A stretch of 15,371 nt of DNA from Planctomycetia bacterium (GTDB taxonomy: Bacteria > Planctomycetota > Planctomycetia > Pirellulales > UBA1268): the NCBI GenBank assembly GCA_009926295.1, contig RFPF01000049.1, positions 1 to 15,371 on the forward strand, written 5' to 3'. The notes under the pieces were generated by a model. The model was not told the DNA's origin. It searched no databases and worked only from the letters and a program-made list of their open reading frames with translations. A program made the translations under genes and the position numbers. Shown here in pieces: positions 1 through 7,539 of the stretch (positions are counted from its first letter, which is position 1; each line of letters opens with the position of its first letter).

Positions 1-25
1 TACACTGGTTGAAAAGGAGTTTCGC

Positions 26-589
26 GTGTCCGCCATGCCCCGGATTCGTCGTCAGGCCCTGATTCGGCAGGCGGCGGGCTACATCGAGCTGGGCGAACTG
101 CTCGTCGAAACCGACAAGCCCCTACCCGCTTCGGCCCGGCGGGTGCTCGATCGGGCCCTGGGACTGCTGGGCGAACTCCCGGAGCCGACGCGGTCGCTCC
201 CAGCCACGAAATTGCTCGAGGGCGAGGCTCTGCGGGCCGCCGGACGCTGGCAGGAGGCCCTCGAGCCCCTGCGGGCCGTGACGCAGGGAGATCCGGAACG
301 CCTCGAGGCGTGGCTCGGCCTGGGCTGGTGCCTCAAGCGGCTCGGGCGGCTCGCGGAGGCGATCGCGGTCCTCGAGCAGGGGCTCGTGGCCACGCCGCTC
401 CAGCCGATTCTCCATTACAATCTGGCCTGCTATCTGTCGCTCGATGGCAGCGTGCAGGCGGCGATCGAGCACCTCACGCGGGCGATCGCGATCGACGGCC
501 GGTTCCGCGACCTCACGGAGGTCGAGCCCGACTTCGATCCGATCCGCACCGATCCGCGATTCGTCGCGGCGACGAGCGTCACCGTCTGA
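26..589 (+). CDS. TPR (tetratricopeptide) repeat protein
   Basis: This 187-residue cytoplasmic protein has no signal peptide or membrane segment. About three helix-turn-helix TPR-like units are visible at residues 60-92, 93-126 and 127-160. They show the usual small/large pattern, for example A-W-L-G-L-G-W-C-L-K and Y-N-L-A-C-Y, each followed by an E/Q-A-I or E-A-L second helix. The end, with D-F-D-P-I-R-x-D-P-R-F at about 169-179, is a common closing motif of small bacterial TPR proteins. TPRs form protein-protein interaction scaffolds, but the partner cannot be inferred. I chose the GTG at 26 because AAGGAG at 14-19 lies 6 bases upstream; an ATG at 35 is possible but less well spaced. The next gene on the same strand starts 21 bases after the stop, so the two may be co-transcribed. 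Confidence 0.85.
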   Translation: MSAMPRIRRQALIRQAAGYIELGELLVETDKPLPASARRVLDRALGLLGELPEPTRSLPATKLLEGEALRAAGRWQEALEPLRAVTQGDPERLEAWLGLGWCLKRLGRLAEAIAVLEQGLVATPLQPILHYNLACYLSLDGSVQAAIEHLTRAIAIDGRFRDLTEVEPDFDPIRTDPRFVAATSVTV

Positions 590-610
590 CACCGACGCGG
601 ACCTCCGCCG

Positions 611-1438
611 ATGACGAGCCCGGCACTCCAGGAGATCATCGCCCTCTTGGGATGCCCCGCCGCGGGGAATCCGGCGCAATACCTGCACGAGCGGGCCCTC
701 GCCGGAGCGGGCCTCGACTGGAGGTTCCTCACGCTCGACGTCGCCGCCGACCGCATCGGCGCCGCGCTGGCGGGCATCGCGGCGATGGGCTTCCGGGGCT
801 GCCTCCTCTCCGGACCGCTGCGCACGCTCGCCGCCGAGCACCTCGAAACGCTCTCGCCCACCGCGTCGTTCGCTCGTGCCGTGAGCCTGGTGGATCGCCA
901 GTCCACGGGGCTCGTGGGCCATATGACCGACGGCCGGGGCCTGCTGGAATCACTGCGCGCGCACGTCGATGCCGCGGGGGCCAACGTCCTGATCCTCGGG
1001 GCCGGCGCGGCGGCACGTGCCGCCGCCCTCGAACTGTCGCTGGCCGGGGCTGCCGAGATCCTCGTCTGCAGCCGGGGAGGCGACCGCGGCGCGGCGCTCG
1101 TCGATGCCCTCGCCGGCATCGACGCGGCGCGGGCCGCGCAGCTCCCCTGGCAGCGGGAGGTCGTGGTGCCCGAACACGTGGGCGTCGTCGTTTCGACCCT
1201 TCCCGTGCAGTCCGACGTCGTGCTCTCGGGCCTGCGGCGCGACCACGTGGTGGCCGATTTCGCGCTCGTGCCGCAGCCCTCACCGGTGGTGGCGGCCGCC
1301 CATGCCCAGGGAGCCTGTGCCATCGACGGCCTGGAGATCCACTGCGCCAAGACGGCGATCGACTTTCACACGTGGACGGGCATCGAGCCCGACACCGACC
1401 TGCTTCGCGACCTGCTCGACGAATACCTCAACGCCTGA
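611..1438 (+). CDS. Shikimate dehydrogenase-like (AroE-family) oxidoreductase, atypical active site
   Basis: The 275-residue length matches AroE (about 270-280). The N-terminal half follows the substrate domain: N-P-A-Q-Y-L-H near 20-26 matches the S-P-x-x-H region, and G-F-R-G near 60-63 precedes the loop that normally ends in P-H-K. G-H-M-T-D-G at 103-108 matches G-x-N-T-D-G and keeps the catalytic aspartate (D107). A nucleotide-binding loop G-A-G-A-A-A-R-A follows at 130-137, and S-T-L-P is at about 195-198. In true AroE the loop lysine (E. coli K65) and the aspartate form the catalytic pair. Here the aligned residue is R71 (P-L-R), and the asparagine before T-D is methionine. The protein therefore has the fold but may not reduce 3-dehydroshikimate; it could be a paralogue for another substrate. 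The start is the ATG at 611, with no strong ribosome-binding site visible. Confidence 0.75.
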   Translation: MTSPALQEIIALLGCPAAGNPAQYLHERALAGAGLDWRFLTLDVAADRIGAALAGIAAMGFRGCLLSGPLRTLAAEHLETLSPTASFARAVSLVDRQSTGLVGHMTDGRGLLESLRAHVDAAGANVLILGAGAAARAAALELSLAGAAEILVCSRGGDRGAALVDALAGIDAARAAQLPWQREVVVPEHVGVVVSTLPVQSDVVLSGLRRDHVVADFALVPQPSPVVAAAHAQGACAIDGLEIHCAKTAIDFHTWTGIEPDTDLLRDLLDEYLNA

Positions 1439-1460
1439 CCGCGACGGCCGGCCCCACCGC

Positions 1461-2459
1461 TCAGGCCGCCGCGGGAGACGCGAGCCGGCCGATCTTCTCG
1501 AGCAGGGCGCGTGCTCCGGCCCGCACGTCCCCCACCGGATCGGCCTCGACCGCACGCACGCGGTCGACGATCGCCGCCGGGGGAGGCTCGCGCGTGGCAT
1601 CGACGACCATCGCCACGCCACGCAGGGCGTTCACGACCACGAGTGCCCGCTTGTACCGCCGCGACTGGGCCGCCGCGGCGTCGCCGGGAGCGGCGGCGAC
1701 GTCGGCAAGACCGAGCATCTCGCCGAGACCCTCGTAGGCATCGGGGCTTCCCTGGCGGGCGAGACCCAACGCGGCGTTGAAGCGGACGTCATCGGCCGTG
1801 TCGCCCGCGAGCGCCCGCAGCCGGTCGCGGGCCGCCTCGCCGCCGAGCACGCCGAGCGTGAATGCGGCCGCCGACTTGAGCGGCACGTCGTCGCTCCGCG
1901 AACACGCGAGGACCGCGTTGACGGCCGCCTCGGGATCGGCGAGCGAACGCCCGGCGGCTGCGAGATTCGTCTGCAGCACCGAGAGCGCCTCGACCGCCGC
2001 CCGCGCCGTCTGCGGATCGGATGCCGCGGCGGCACGCTCCACGAGCGGCGGCGCGGCCTCGGGCACGGCGAATTCGCCGAGGGCCCGGCAGAGATACAGC
2101 CTCAGGGTTTCCGTCTGCTCCCCCGATCGCCCGCTCGCCGCCTCCTCGCCGAGGATCCGCCCAAGTTCCCGGGCGAGCGCCGCGTCCTGCTTGAGCCCCG
2201 CGGCTCCCGGCCCGCGCAGGTCGTTGGCCAGATTGAGCGCCGCCTGCCAGCGGCCCTCGTTGTCCCGCTGCAGCGTCCGCACGTACGCCTGCGGATCGTT
2301 GCCGAGGTGGGCGAGCCAGTGGAACGCCAGCCACACACAGACGATGATGGCCACGATGAGTCCGGGCACCAGGAACAACTGGACCAGGAAAGCGGCGCTG
2401 GGCGGTTCGACGGGCGGCAACGCGTCGTCGGCCGAGATCGGCCGCTGGGTATCTGCCAT
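1461..2459 (-). CDS. Membrane-anchored HEAT-repeat protein
   Basis: This 332-residue protein has a short, proline-rich cytoplasmic N-terminus, one hydrophobic segment at about residues 23-50 and a long alanine/leucine-rich helical remainder. That remainder contains repeated pairs such as A-A-F-T-L-G-V-L-G and F-N-A-A-L-G-L-A-R-Q-G, typical of HEAT or Armadillo-like repeats. Such proteins usually act as scaffolds and no enzymatic motif is visible. The domain probably faces the cytoplasm or periplasm from a single anchor; topology cannot be settled by eye. It converges with the upstream AroE-like gene (22 bases between stops) and is divergent from the lipoate-ligase-like gene, 52 bases away, so the two starts share a compact promoter region. 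The start ATG is at 2459-2457; the ribosome-binding site is weak. Confidence 0.8.
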   Translation of the reverse strand: MADTQRPISADDALPPVEPPSAAFLVQLFLVPGLIVAIIVCVWLAFHWLAHLGNDPQAYVRTLQRDNEGRWQAALNLANDLRGPGAAGLKQDAALARELGRILGEEAASGRSGEQTETLRLYLCRALGEFAVPEAAPPLVERAAAASDPQTARAAVEALSVLQTNLAAAGRSLADPEAAVNAVLACSRSDDVPLKSAAAFTLGVLGGEAARDRLRALAGDTADDVRFNAALGLARQGSPDAYEGLGEMLGLADVAAAPGDAAAAQSRRYKRALVVVNALRGVAMVVDATREPPPAAIVDRVRAVEADPVGDVRAGARALLEKIGRLASPAAA

Positions 2460-2500
2460 GACTCGGTCCCGGGTGTGAAGAACGTCGGGAGAAGTCTAGG

Positions 2501-2504
2501 GGAG
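2501..2504 (+). promoter_or_regulatory. Shine-Dalgarno that decides the start of the lipoate-ligase-like gene
   Basis: GGAG, within AGGGGAG at 2498-2504, lies 7 bases before the ATG at 2512 but only 1 base before the in-frame GTG at 2506. This spacing makes 2512 the likely start. Confidence 0.6.
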
Positions 2505-2511
2505 TGTGCTG

Positions 2512-3273
2512 ATGCGTCAACGTCACGGATCCGGCGACATCGTCTGGCTCGACGCCGAGCCCGACACGGTCGAGGGTCAGTTGGCGCTCGATGAGGCCCT
2601 GCTCGAGGAGGCGCACGAGGGGATCGCCTCCGAGACGGTGGTGCGGACCTGGATGGCGCGAGAGACGGTGGTGGTCGTGGGATCGTCGAGCCGCATCGAG
2701 GAGGAGGTCGATCTCGAAGCCTGCAGCAGGGCCGGGGTTCGCGTCGTGCGCCGACCGAGCGGGGGGCTGACCGTGGTGCTCGGGCCCGGATGCCTGACGT
2801 GGTCCGTCGTCGAACCGCACCCCGCCGGCACACCGCCGCTGGACCGCATCCACTCCCGGATGCTCGATCCCCTGTGCGCGGCGCTGACGCGGGCGACGGC
2901 GGGCCGTGGGCCCGTGACACGACGCGGCACGAGCGATCTGGTGATCCCCGGGCCGGAGTCCGACCTCAAGGTATCGGGCAACGCGCTGCGTGTTCGCCGC
3001 CACGGCGTGCTCTACCACGGCACCCTGCTCGACGACTTCGACATCGGCCTCATCGAGCGGATCCTGCTGCACCCGCCACGCGAGCCCGACTACCGGGCCG
3101 GGCGGACCCACGGCACGTTTCTGGCGAACCTGCGTCTCGGACACGACGCGTTGTCGGCCGCCGTGCGGGAAGCCTTCGCGCCAGCGTGCTGTCGCAGCGA
3201 TTGGCCGAGGGATCGGGTCGCCCGGCTCGTGACCGAACGCTACGCGAACCCCGACTGGACGCGCCGCCTGTAG
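2512..3273 (+). CDS. Lipoate-protein ligase A-like protein (BPL/LplA/LipB fold)
   Basis: The 253-residue protein matches the catalytic domain of the biotin/lipoate ligase superfamily and lacks the C-terminal accessory domain of E. coli LplA (about 337 residues). Visible motifs are R-R-P-S-G-G at 80-85, the lipoyl-binding motif normally written R-R-x-S-G-G-G. K-V-S-G-N-A follows at 153-158 and contains the conserved lysine, and Y-H-G-T-L-L at 168-173 matches the H-H-G-S-L-L strand. These enzymes attach lipoyl or octanoyl groups to E2 and GcvH subunits. The stretch after R-R-P-S-G-G is L-T-V-V-L-G-P-G rather than the usual G-A-V-x-H-D, so substrate or activity may differ. The start at ATG 2512 is set by the upstream Shine-Dalgarno. 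No E2 or lipoyl-domain gene is nearby to suggest the target. Confidence 0.8.
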   Translation: MRQRHGSGDIVWLDAEPDTVEGQLALDEALLEEAHEGIASETVVRTWMARETVVVVGSSSRIEEEVDLEACSRAGVRVVRRPSGGLTVVLGPGCLTWSVVEPHPAGTPPLDRIHSRMLDPLCAALTRATAGRGPVTRRGTSDLVIPGPESDLKVSGNALRVRRHGVLYHGTLLDDFDIGLIERILLHPPREPDYRAGRTHGTFLANLRLGHDALSAAVREAFAPACCRSDWPRDRVARLVTERYANPDWTRRL

Positions 3274-3503
3274 GGCCTGGCACGACGGGGCAAGGTGGCG
3301 AGACCCACGCGTCCCTGACGATCGGAGAGACTCGCGACCTCGGGGTCACCGCGGGACGCCGGCCTTGCCGATACTCCTCGACGGGTGGAAACGAGGCGGC
3401 CGAACCGGGGCCGGGAACCGGCGAAAGTCGCCTACCGTCGCCGCACGCGGCCGGGTATCGTTCCGCACGAGATCGACAGGAAGTCGTTCGATTCGCTCGC
3501 AAC

Positions 3504-3509
3504 AGGAGG
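3504..3509 (+). promoter_or_regulatory. Strong Shine-Dalgarno (AGGAGG) of the 89-residue orphan
   Basis: A perfect AGGAGG ends 9 bases before the ATG at 3519. It supports 3519 as the start rather than the long open extension upstream of it. Confidence 0.7.
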
Positions 3510-3518
3510 TTGCCCCTC

Positions 3519-3788
3519 ATGCGCCTGAACATGCACGCCGCCGACGTGCGGCACATCGTCACGCGATATTTCCTCGAGTTCGGAGCGGAGGCCCTCGACG
3601 TCGCCGACGTCGAGGAAAACATCCGGATCGATCGCGGCCGGTGCGTGGCACGGTGCTATCGGGTCGCGGAGATGTTCGCGATGTGGCTCATCGACGTGGG
3701 CGTCCTGCAATTCTACGACGCGGACGGCGAGATGCTGCACACCGTGAATCTGTTCACGGAACTGCAGCCGCAGCGGGCCGCGGCCTGA
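3519..3788 (+). CDS. Small conserved-looking protein of unknown function (89 aa)
   Basis: I do not recognise this protein. It is soluble, has no signal peptide, and mixes acidic and hydrophobic residues (V-R-H-I-V-T-R-Y-F-L-E-F-G near the start; A-M-W-L-I-D-V-G-V-L-Q-F-Y-D in the second half), suggesting a compact alpha/beta fold. The middle holds D-V-A-D-V-E-E-N-I-R-I-D-R-G-R-C followed by A-R-C-Y-R, with two cysteines four residues apart. I see no known catalytic motif. The ORF is credible because of the perfect AGGAGG 9 bases upstream of ATG 3519 and because its composition looks like real protein rather than a shadow frame. It sits alone in its strand segment, with a 245-base gap before it and 77 bases to the glycosyltransferase-like gene. 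Confidence 0.75.
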   Translation: MRLNMHAADVRHIVTRYFLEFGAEALDVADVEENIRIDRGRCVARCYRVAEMFAMWLIDVGVLQFYDADGEMLHTVNLFTELQPQRAAA

Positions 3789-3865
3789 AGCGGGGCCGAC
3801 GGGTCGGCCATGACCGGCCCCGGACATCGGTTCGAGTTGTTCGTCGTGAGCCTGCAGGGGCTGGG

Positions 3866-4852
3866 ATGATGCCGCATCGTGCGAGCCAGCCGAAGTTGTC
3901 GATCGTGATCGCGGCGCCGACCGACGTGACGGCGCTCGAAGAAACCCTCGTGAGCGTGCTCGAAAAGCGGCCCGAGGAGAGCGAGGTGATCGTGGCCCTG
4001 GGCTGCGACTATCCCGACCCGTGGAACATCCGCGAGGAGGTCACGTTCGTGCAGGCTCCGCCGGGATCGAGCCTGGTGGCGTGCGTGAACGTCGGCGTGG
4101 CGGCAAGTCGCGCCGAGGTGACCCACGTCCTCGCCGCCGGATGGCGGGCCACCGAGGGCTGGACCGCGGGGCCGCTCGCGCGGTTCGCCGATGAAGCGAC
4201 CGCGGCGGTGGTGCCCCTGACGGTTGCGGCGGACGATCACGCGCGCGTGGTGGCTGCCGGGATCCGCTGCGGACGCGGCGGGCGGCGGGTCGAAGTGCTC
4301 CCGGGCCGCGGGGCCATGCGGCCGCACGGCCCGCTGCTGGAAGCGGGTTTCTGGCGGACCGAATTTCTCCGCCACGCCGGCCCCGGATTCGCGACCGCCT
4401 GCGGCGACAACTGCGCCGACGCCGACATGGCCATCGCCCTCGCGCGGAGCGGACGCGGCGTGGTGCTCGACGAATCGTCCCGCGTCGTGGCGGGCCCCGC
4501 CCGGCGACGTTCCGCCGCGTTCCTCTCCGGACTCCACGCCGAACGTCTCTTTTGGCGATCACTTGCCGGAGTGTTTCTCCCGTGGGCGTTGGTGGCCCAC
4601 GTGATCGAGGTGGCGCGGCATGCCGCGGCGCGGGCACCGCTCGGCACGCTGCCGGCGCTCGCGGGGAGACTTGTCGCCCTGATGCAGTTCGGCGCCTACC
4701 TGCCCCGCTACCGCCAGCTCCGGAGGCTGATGCGGACCGACGACGACACCGCGACGGATGACGCTCGCACCATTCGCATCGACGGCCCGCACGGTGCGCT
4801 TTCGCGGCCCAGACGACGGGACGAGGCCGTCCCCCTGCGTCGTTCCGCCTGA
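3866..4852 (+). CDS. GT2-like glycosyltransferase family protein
   Basis: This 328-residue protein opens with L-S-I-V-I-A-A-P-T-D at about 10-19, then E-E-T-L-x-S-V-L. This is the first beta strand and helix of a family 2 (GT-A) glycosyltransferase. N-V-G-V-A-A-S-R-A-E, about 85 residues in, matches the N-x-G-x-x-x-A-R-G-x motif, and A-D-A-D-M-A-I-A-L-A-R-S-G-R-G matches the E-D-x-D-L-x-x-R-x-x-x-x-G acceptor-site region. The central D-x-D metal motif is not clear, being replaced by V-L-A-A-G-W, so the enzyme may be divergent or inactive. A hydrophobic stretch near L-A-G-V-F-L-P-W-A-L-V-A-H-V-I could touch the membrane, and the tail is arginine-rich. The start is ATG 3866 or ATG 3869; AGGGG at 3856-3860 allows either. 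Confidence 0.65.
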   Translation: MMPHRASQPKLSIVIAAPTDVTALEETLVSVLEKRPEESEVIVALGCDYPDPWNIREEVTFVQAPPGSSLVACVNVGVAASRAEVTHVLAAGWRATEGWTAGPLARFADEATAAVVPLTVAADDHARVVAAGIRCGRGGRRVEVLPGRGAMRPHGPLLEAGFWRTEFLRHAGPGFATACGDNCADADMAIALARSGRGVVLDESSRVVAGPARRRSAAFLSGLHAERLFWRSLAGVFLPWALVAHVIEVARHAAARAPLGTLPALAGRLVALMQFGAYLPRYRQLRRLMRTDDDTATDDARTIRIDGPHGALSRPRRRDEAVPLRRSA

Positions 4853-4926
4853 CACCGCTGCGTTCGGCCCACAGGCCGCGGCGATCCTTTTTCCGCACGC
4901 CACCGGCTGGTAGACTCCGGCGGACT

Positions 4927-5000
<74 letters not shown>

Positions 5001-5011
5001 CTCGTCGAGGG

Positions 5012-5254
5012 TCAATCCTCGCGTCGGCCGCGGCGCGGTCGCCGCCGTCGACGTTGGGCCGCCATCCGGTCGATGACGGCCCGAGTCACCCGGGCCTGTG
5101 CCGCCCGCAGATCCTCCCCGGTCGCCACCCCCATCTGCAGCAGGAGCGTAAACCAACCCACCTCGTAGCCGTGCAGTCGGTTTTTTCCCGGCTCGCGCAT
5201 CGTCACCTCGCCTTCGTGCTCGCGGATCACAACCCGGAACGCGCGACGATCCAA
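5012..5254 (-). CDS. Small protein of unknown function with arginine-rich tail (80 aa)
   Basis: I do not recognise this protein. A predicted helical core (Y-E-V-G-W-F-T-L-L-L-Q-M-G-V-A-T-G-E-D-L-R-A-A-Q) is followed by R-A-V-I-D-R-M-A-A-Q and a basic tail of about ten arginines among its last fourteen residues. The basic end suggests nucleic-acid or membrane-surface contact, which is only an inference. The longest reading uses TTG at 5254. An internal ATG at codon 19 (5200) has GAGG about 5-6 bases upstream and would give a 62-residue protein, so the start is uncertain. The gene lies between tRNA-Arg and the histidine kinase and is divergent from the kinase, with 42 bases between the long start and the kinase ATG. 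It could be spurious, but the core looks like real protein. Confidence 0.5.
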   Translation of the reverse strand: MDRRAFRVVIREHEGEVTMREPGKNRLHGYEVGWFTLLLQMGVATGEDLRAAQARVTRAVIDRMAAQRRRRRPRRGRRED

Positions 5255-5296
5255 CCACGGCCGAGGGACAACCTTGGTCCGCGGGAGGATGAACCG

Positions 5297-6385
5297 ATGG
5301 CGGAATCACCGCTTTTGCCCGATGAACGGCTGCTCTGGCGGGCGCTCGCCGCCGCCATCGACTGCTTCGTGGTCGTGCTCGACCGCGACCTGCGCCTGCG
5401 GTTTCTCAACCGCTCCGACGTGGGCTTCATGGCCGCGGCGGAACACCTCGGGCGGCCGATGACCGACTTCGTCGCGCCGGACATGCACGAGACGGTGCGC
5501 CGCACGCTGCTGGAAGTGCTCGCAACCGGCCGGGCCGCGTCGTACGAGGTCGTCGGGGTGAACCCGGCGGGCCACAAGGCCACCTACGCCGCCCGCGTCG
5601 CGGCCGTGATCGACGACGGCGCGGTCGTGGCCCTGGTGGTCACCGCCATGGACGCGAAGCTTCTGCACGACACCGAGCGCACCCTGCGGACGGAACGCGA
5701 GGTGCTCCAGCAGATGCTCCGCACTCAGGAGCGGGAGCGGCAGCTCGTGTCCTACGACATCCACGACGGCCTGGCGCAGTACCAGGCCGGGGCCATCATG
5801 CACCTCGAGGCCTGCCTCCACGGCGTGCAGTCACGGCAGGACCCGCGGCTCGACGACGTCGTCCGCTCCTGCGCCGAGAGCCTGCGGCTCATGCGGGCCG
5901 CGGCTTCGGAAGCACGCCGGCTGATCGACGGCCTGCGGCCGCCGATGCTCGACGAACTCGGCATCGAGGAGGCGGTCGAGTGGCTCGTCGAGCAGATGCG
6001 CGAGATCGTGCCCACGGTAGAGTACGTGCATCCCCTCCCGCCGCGCCGGATGGCTCCCGAGGTCGAGACGACCATCTTCAGGATCGTGCAGGAATCGCTC
6101 TCCAACGTCCGCAAGCACGCCGGGGCGACGAGTGTGCGCGTCGTGCTCGAAGCCTGTGGCGCCGACGACGTCCGCGTGGTCGTCAGTGACGACGGGGCAG
6201 GATTCGACGTCGGTGCCGTGCCAGCGGGTCGTTTCGGCCTCGAGGGCATCCGTCAGCGGGCCCGGCTCTTCGGCCGGGAAGCAGTGATCGTGAGCACTCC
6301 CGGCCGAGGAACCCGGGTCGAGGTGATGCTGCCGATGTTTCCGGCGATCGCCGCGGGCAGGGACTCCGCCGGAGATACGATCTGA
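5297..6385 (+). CDS. PAS-containing sensor histidine kinase, NarL/DegS type (HisKA_3)
   Basis: This 362-residue cytoplasmic sensor has a PAS-like domain at about 12-120 (V-V-V-L-D-R-D-L-R-L-R-F-L-N-R at 25-39; G-R-P-M-T-D-F-V near 52-59). A short coiled-coil linker with E-R-T-L-R-T-E-R-E-V-L-Q-Q follows. The HisKA_3 dimerisation domain carries D-I-H-D-G-L-A-Q at 154-161 with the phospho-accepting H156. The C-terminal ATPase shows the N box Q-E-S-L-S-N-V-R-K-H-A at 265-275, D-D-G-A-G-F at 298-303 and G-L-E-G-I-R at 314-319. No transmembrane segment is visible, so the signal is probably internal. This kinase class normally phosphorylates a LuxR-type response regulator, but none is next to it, so it is an orphan here. 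ATG 5297 was chosen because GGGAGG at 5283-5288 sits 8 bases upstream. Confidence 0.9.
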   Translation: MAESPLLPDERLLWRALAAAIDCFVVVLDRDLRLRFLNRSDVGFMAAAEHLGRPMTDFVAPDMHETVRRTLLEVLATGRAASYEVVGVNPAGHKATYAARVAAVIDDGAVVALVVTAMDAKLLHDTERTLRTEREVLQQMLRTQERERQLVSYDIHDGLAQYQAGAIMHLEACLHGVQSRQDPRLDDVVRSCAESLRLMRAAASEARRLIDGLRPPMLDELGIEEAVEWLVEQMREIVPTVEYVHPLPPRRMAPEVETTIFRIVQESLSNVRKHAGATSVRVVLEACGADDVRVVVSDDGAGFDVGAVPAGRFGLEGIRQRARLFGREAVIVSTPGRGTRVEVMLPMFPAIAAGRDSAGDTI

Positions 6386-6406
6386 GCCGTCTTCCTTCCC
6401 CCTCGA

Positions 6407-7324
6407 TCACCTGCCGCGGCCGTTTCCTTCGAGGTCGGCGGCAAGCAGCATCGTGGCGGCGTGGATGTCGACGATCGACTCGAGGTCGGGGCAGTAGCCT
6501 CCGCCGCACACGATCGCGAGCGCCGCCCCGCTGGCCCGCACCGCGGCGAGCACGAGCCGGTCGCGGGCTGCGAGGCCCGCTTTCGTGAGCGCGAGGCGGC
6601 CGAGTCGGTCGCCCTCAAACGGGTCGGCCCCGGCGATGTACAGCACGAGCCCGGCCCGCGCCCGCTCGAGCGATTCCGCGACGGCGGGCTCGAGGAGCCG
6701 CAGATACTCCTCGTCACCCGTGCCGTCGTCGAGCGCGACGTCGAGAGTGCTGGGATGCTTTCGCACCGGGAAGTTGCGGGCTCCGTGGATCGACATGGTG
6801 AACACGGTCGGGTCGCCCGCAAAGATTTCCGCCGTGCCGTTTCCCTGGTGGACGTCGCAATCAAGGATCAGCACGCGGTCCACCTCGCCCCGTGCCTGGA
6901 GTTCCCGGGCGGCGACGGCGGTGTCGTTGAACACGCAATAGCCCTCGCCCCAGTCGGAGCCGGCATGGTGCGTGCCCCCGGCCAGGCTCGCGGCGACGCC
7001 GTCCTCGAGGGCCGCGGCGGCGGCATCGACGGCCGCCCCGGTGCTGCGGAGCGAGCGCTCGACGAGCGCCCGGCTCCAGGGAAAGCCGATCCGCCGCACC
7101 TCCGCCGGCGCGAGCGTCCCCGCGAGGACGCGGCCGACGTACGCCCGGTCGTGCACGCGCACGAGTTCGTCGTCGGTGGCGGCGTGCGGCTCGATGAACT
7201 CCAACGGCGCTCCCGCGGCCGCGTGAGCCTGCAGCCGCCGGCGCAGGAGAGCGTACTTGTCGATCGGAAACCGATGGCCCTCGGGAAGCGGGAGAGGATA
7301 TCGATCGCAGGGGAACAGTCTCAT
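6407..7324 (-). CDS. Histone deacetylase-family zinc amidohydrolase (AcuC/HDAC-like)
   Basis: This is a 305-residue member of the arginase/deacetylase fold. The N-terminus L-P-L-P-E-G-H-R-F-P-I-D-K-Y at 11-24 is typical of bacterial class IV-like deacetylases. Active-site motifs are G-G-T-H-H-A at 116-121 (the histidine pair), L-D-C-D-V-H-Q-G-N-G-T at 154-164 (zinc ligands D157 and H159), A-G-A-D-P-F at 231-236 (third ligand D234) and C-G-G-G-Y at 273-277 (transition-state tyrosine Y277). The substrate in bacteria is usually unknown: acetyl-lysine, acetylpolyamine or another amide. I chose ATG 7324 because the family begins with M-x-L-F just before the L-P-E-G-H motif; an upstream in-frame start at 7363 adds only unconserved residues. 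It converges with the histidine kinase, 21 bases between ends. Confidence 0.9.
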   Translation of the reverse strand: MRLFPCDRYPLPLPEGHRFPIDKYALLRRRLQAHAAAGAPLEFIEPHAATDDELVRVHDRAYVGRVLAGTLAPAEVRRIGFPWSRALVERSLRSTGAAVDAAAAALEDGVAASLAGGTHHAGSDWGEGYCVFNDTAVAARELQARGEVDRVLILDCDVHQGNGTAEIFAGDPTVFTMSIHGARNFPVRKHPSTLDVALDDGTGDEEYLRLLEPAVAESLERARAGLVLYIAGADPFEGDRLGRLALTKAGLAARDRLVLAAVRASGAALAIVCGGGYCPDLESIVDIHAATMLLAADLEGNGRGR

Positions 7325-7539
7325 GCCGCCAGTGTAGCGCCGGCCTGCCGTGGGCCCGCGCACGGGCTGCCCCGTTTCTGGGCAGTCGGCATGGGTGCGC
7401 GGCCCGGCCCGGGCGATCGTTGCGATGCCATGCCGCCGAAATCATGGGATCGCCGAAAGCCGCCCGGTTTCCTGCCGTGTGTGGCACGGCGCGTGCATCG
7501 TCACTGACTCGGGCACACGGTGCCCCGGAGACCTGGCAG

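Noticed and set aside
1789..3144. A 451-residue minus-strand frame spanning the HEAT and lipoate-ligase-like genes.
   Set aside because: It cuts across two convincing genes, one of which lies on the opposite strand with family motifs; its composition is arginine/glycine-rich and unfold-like.
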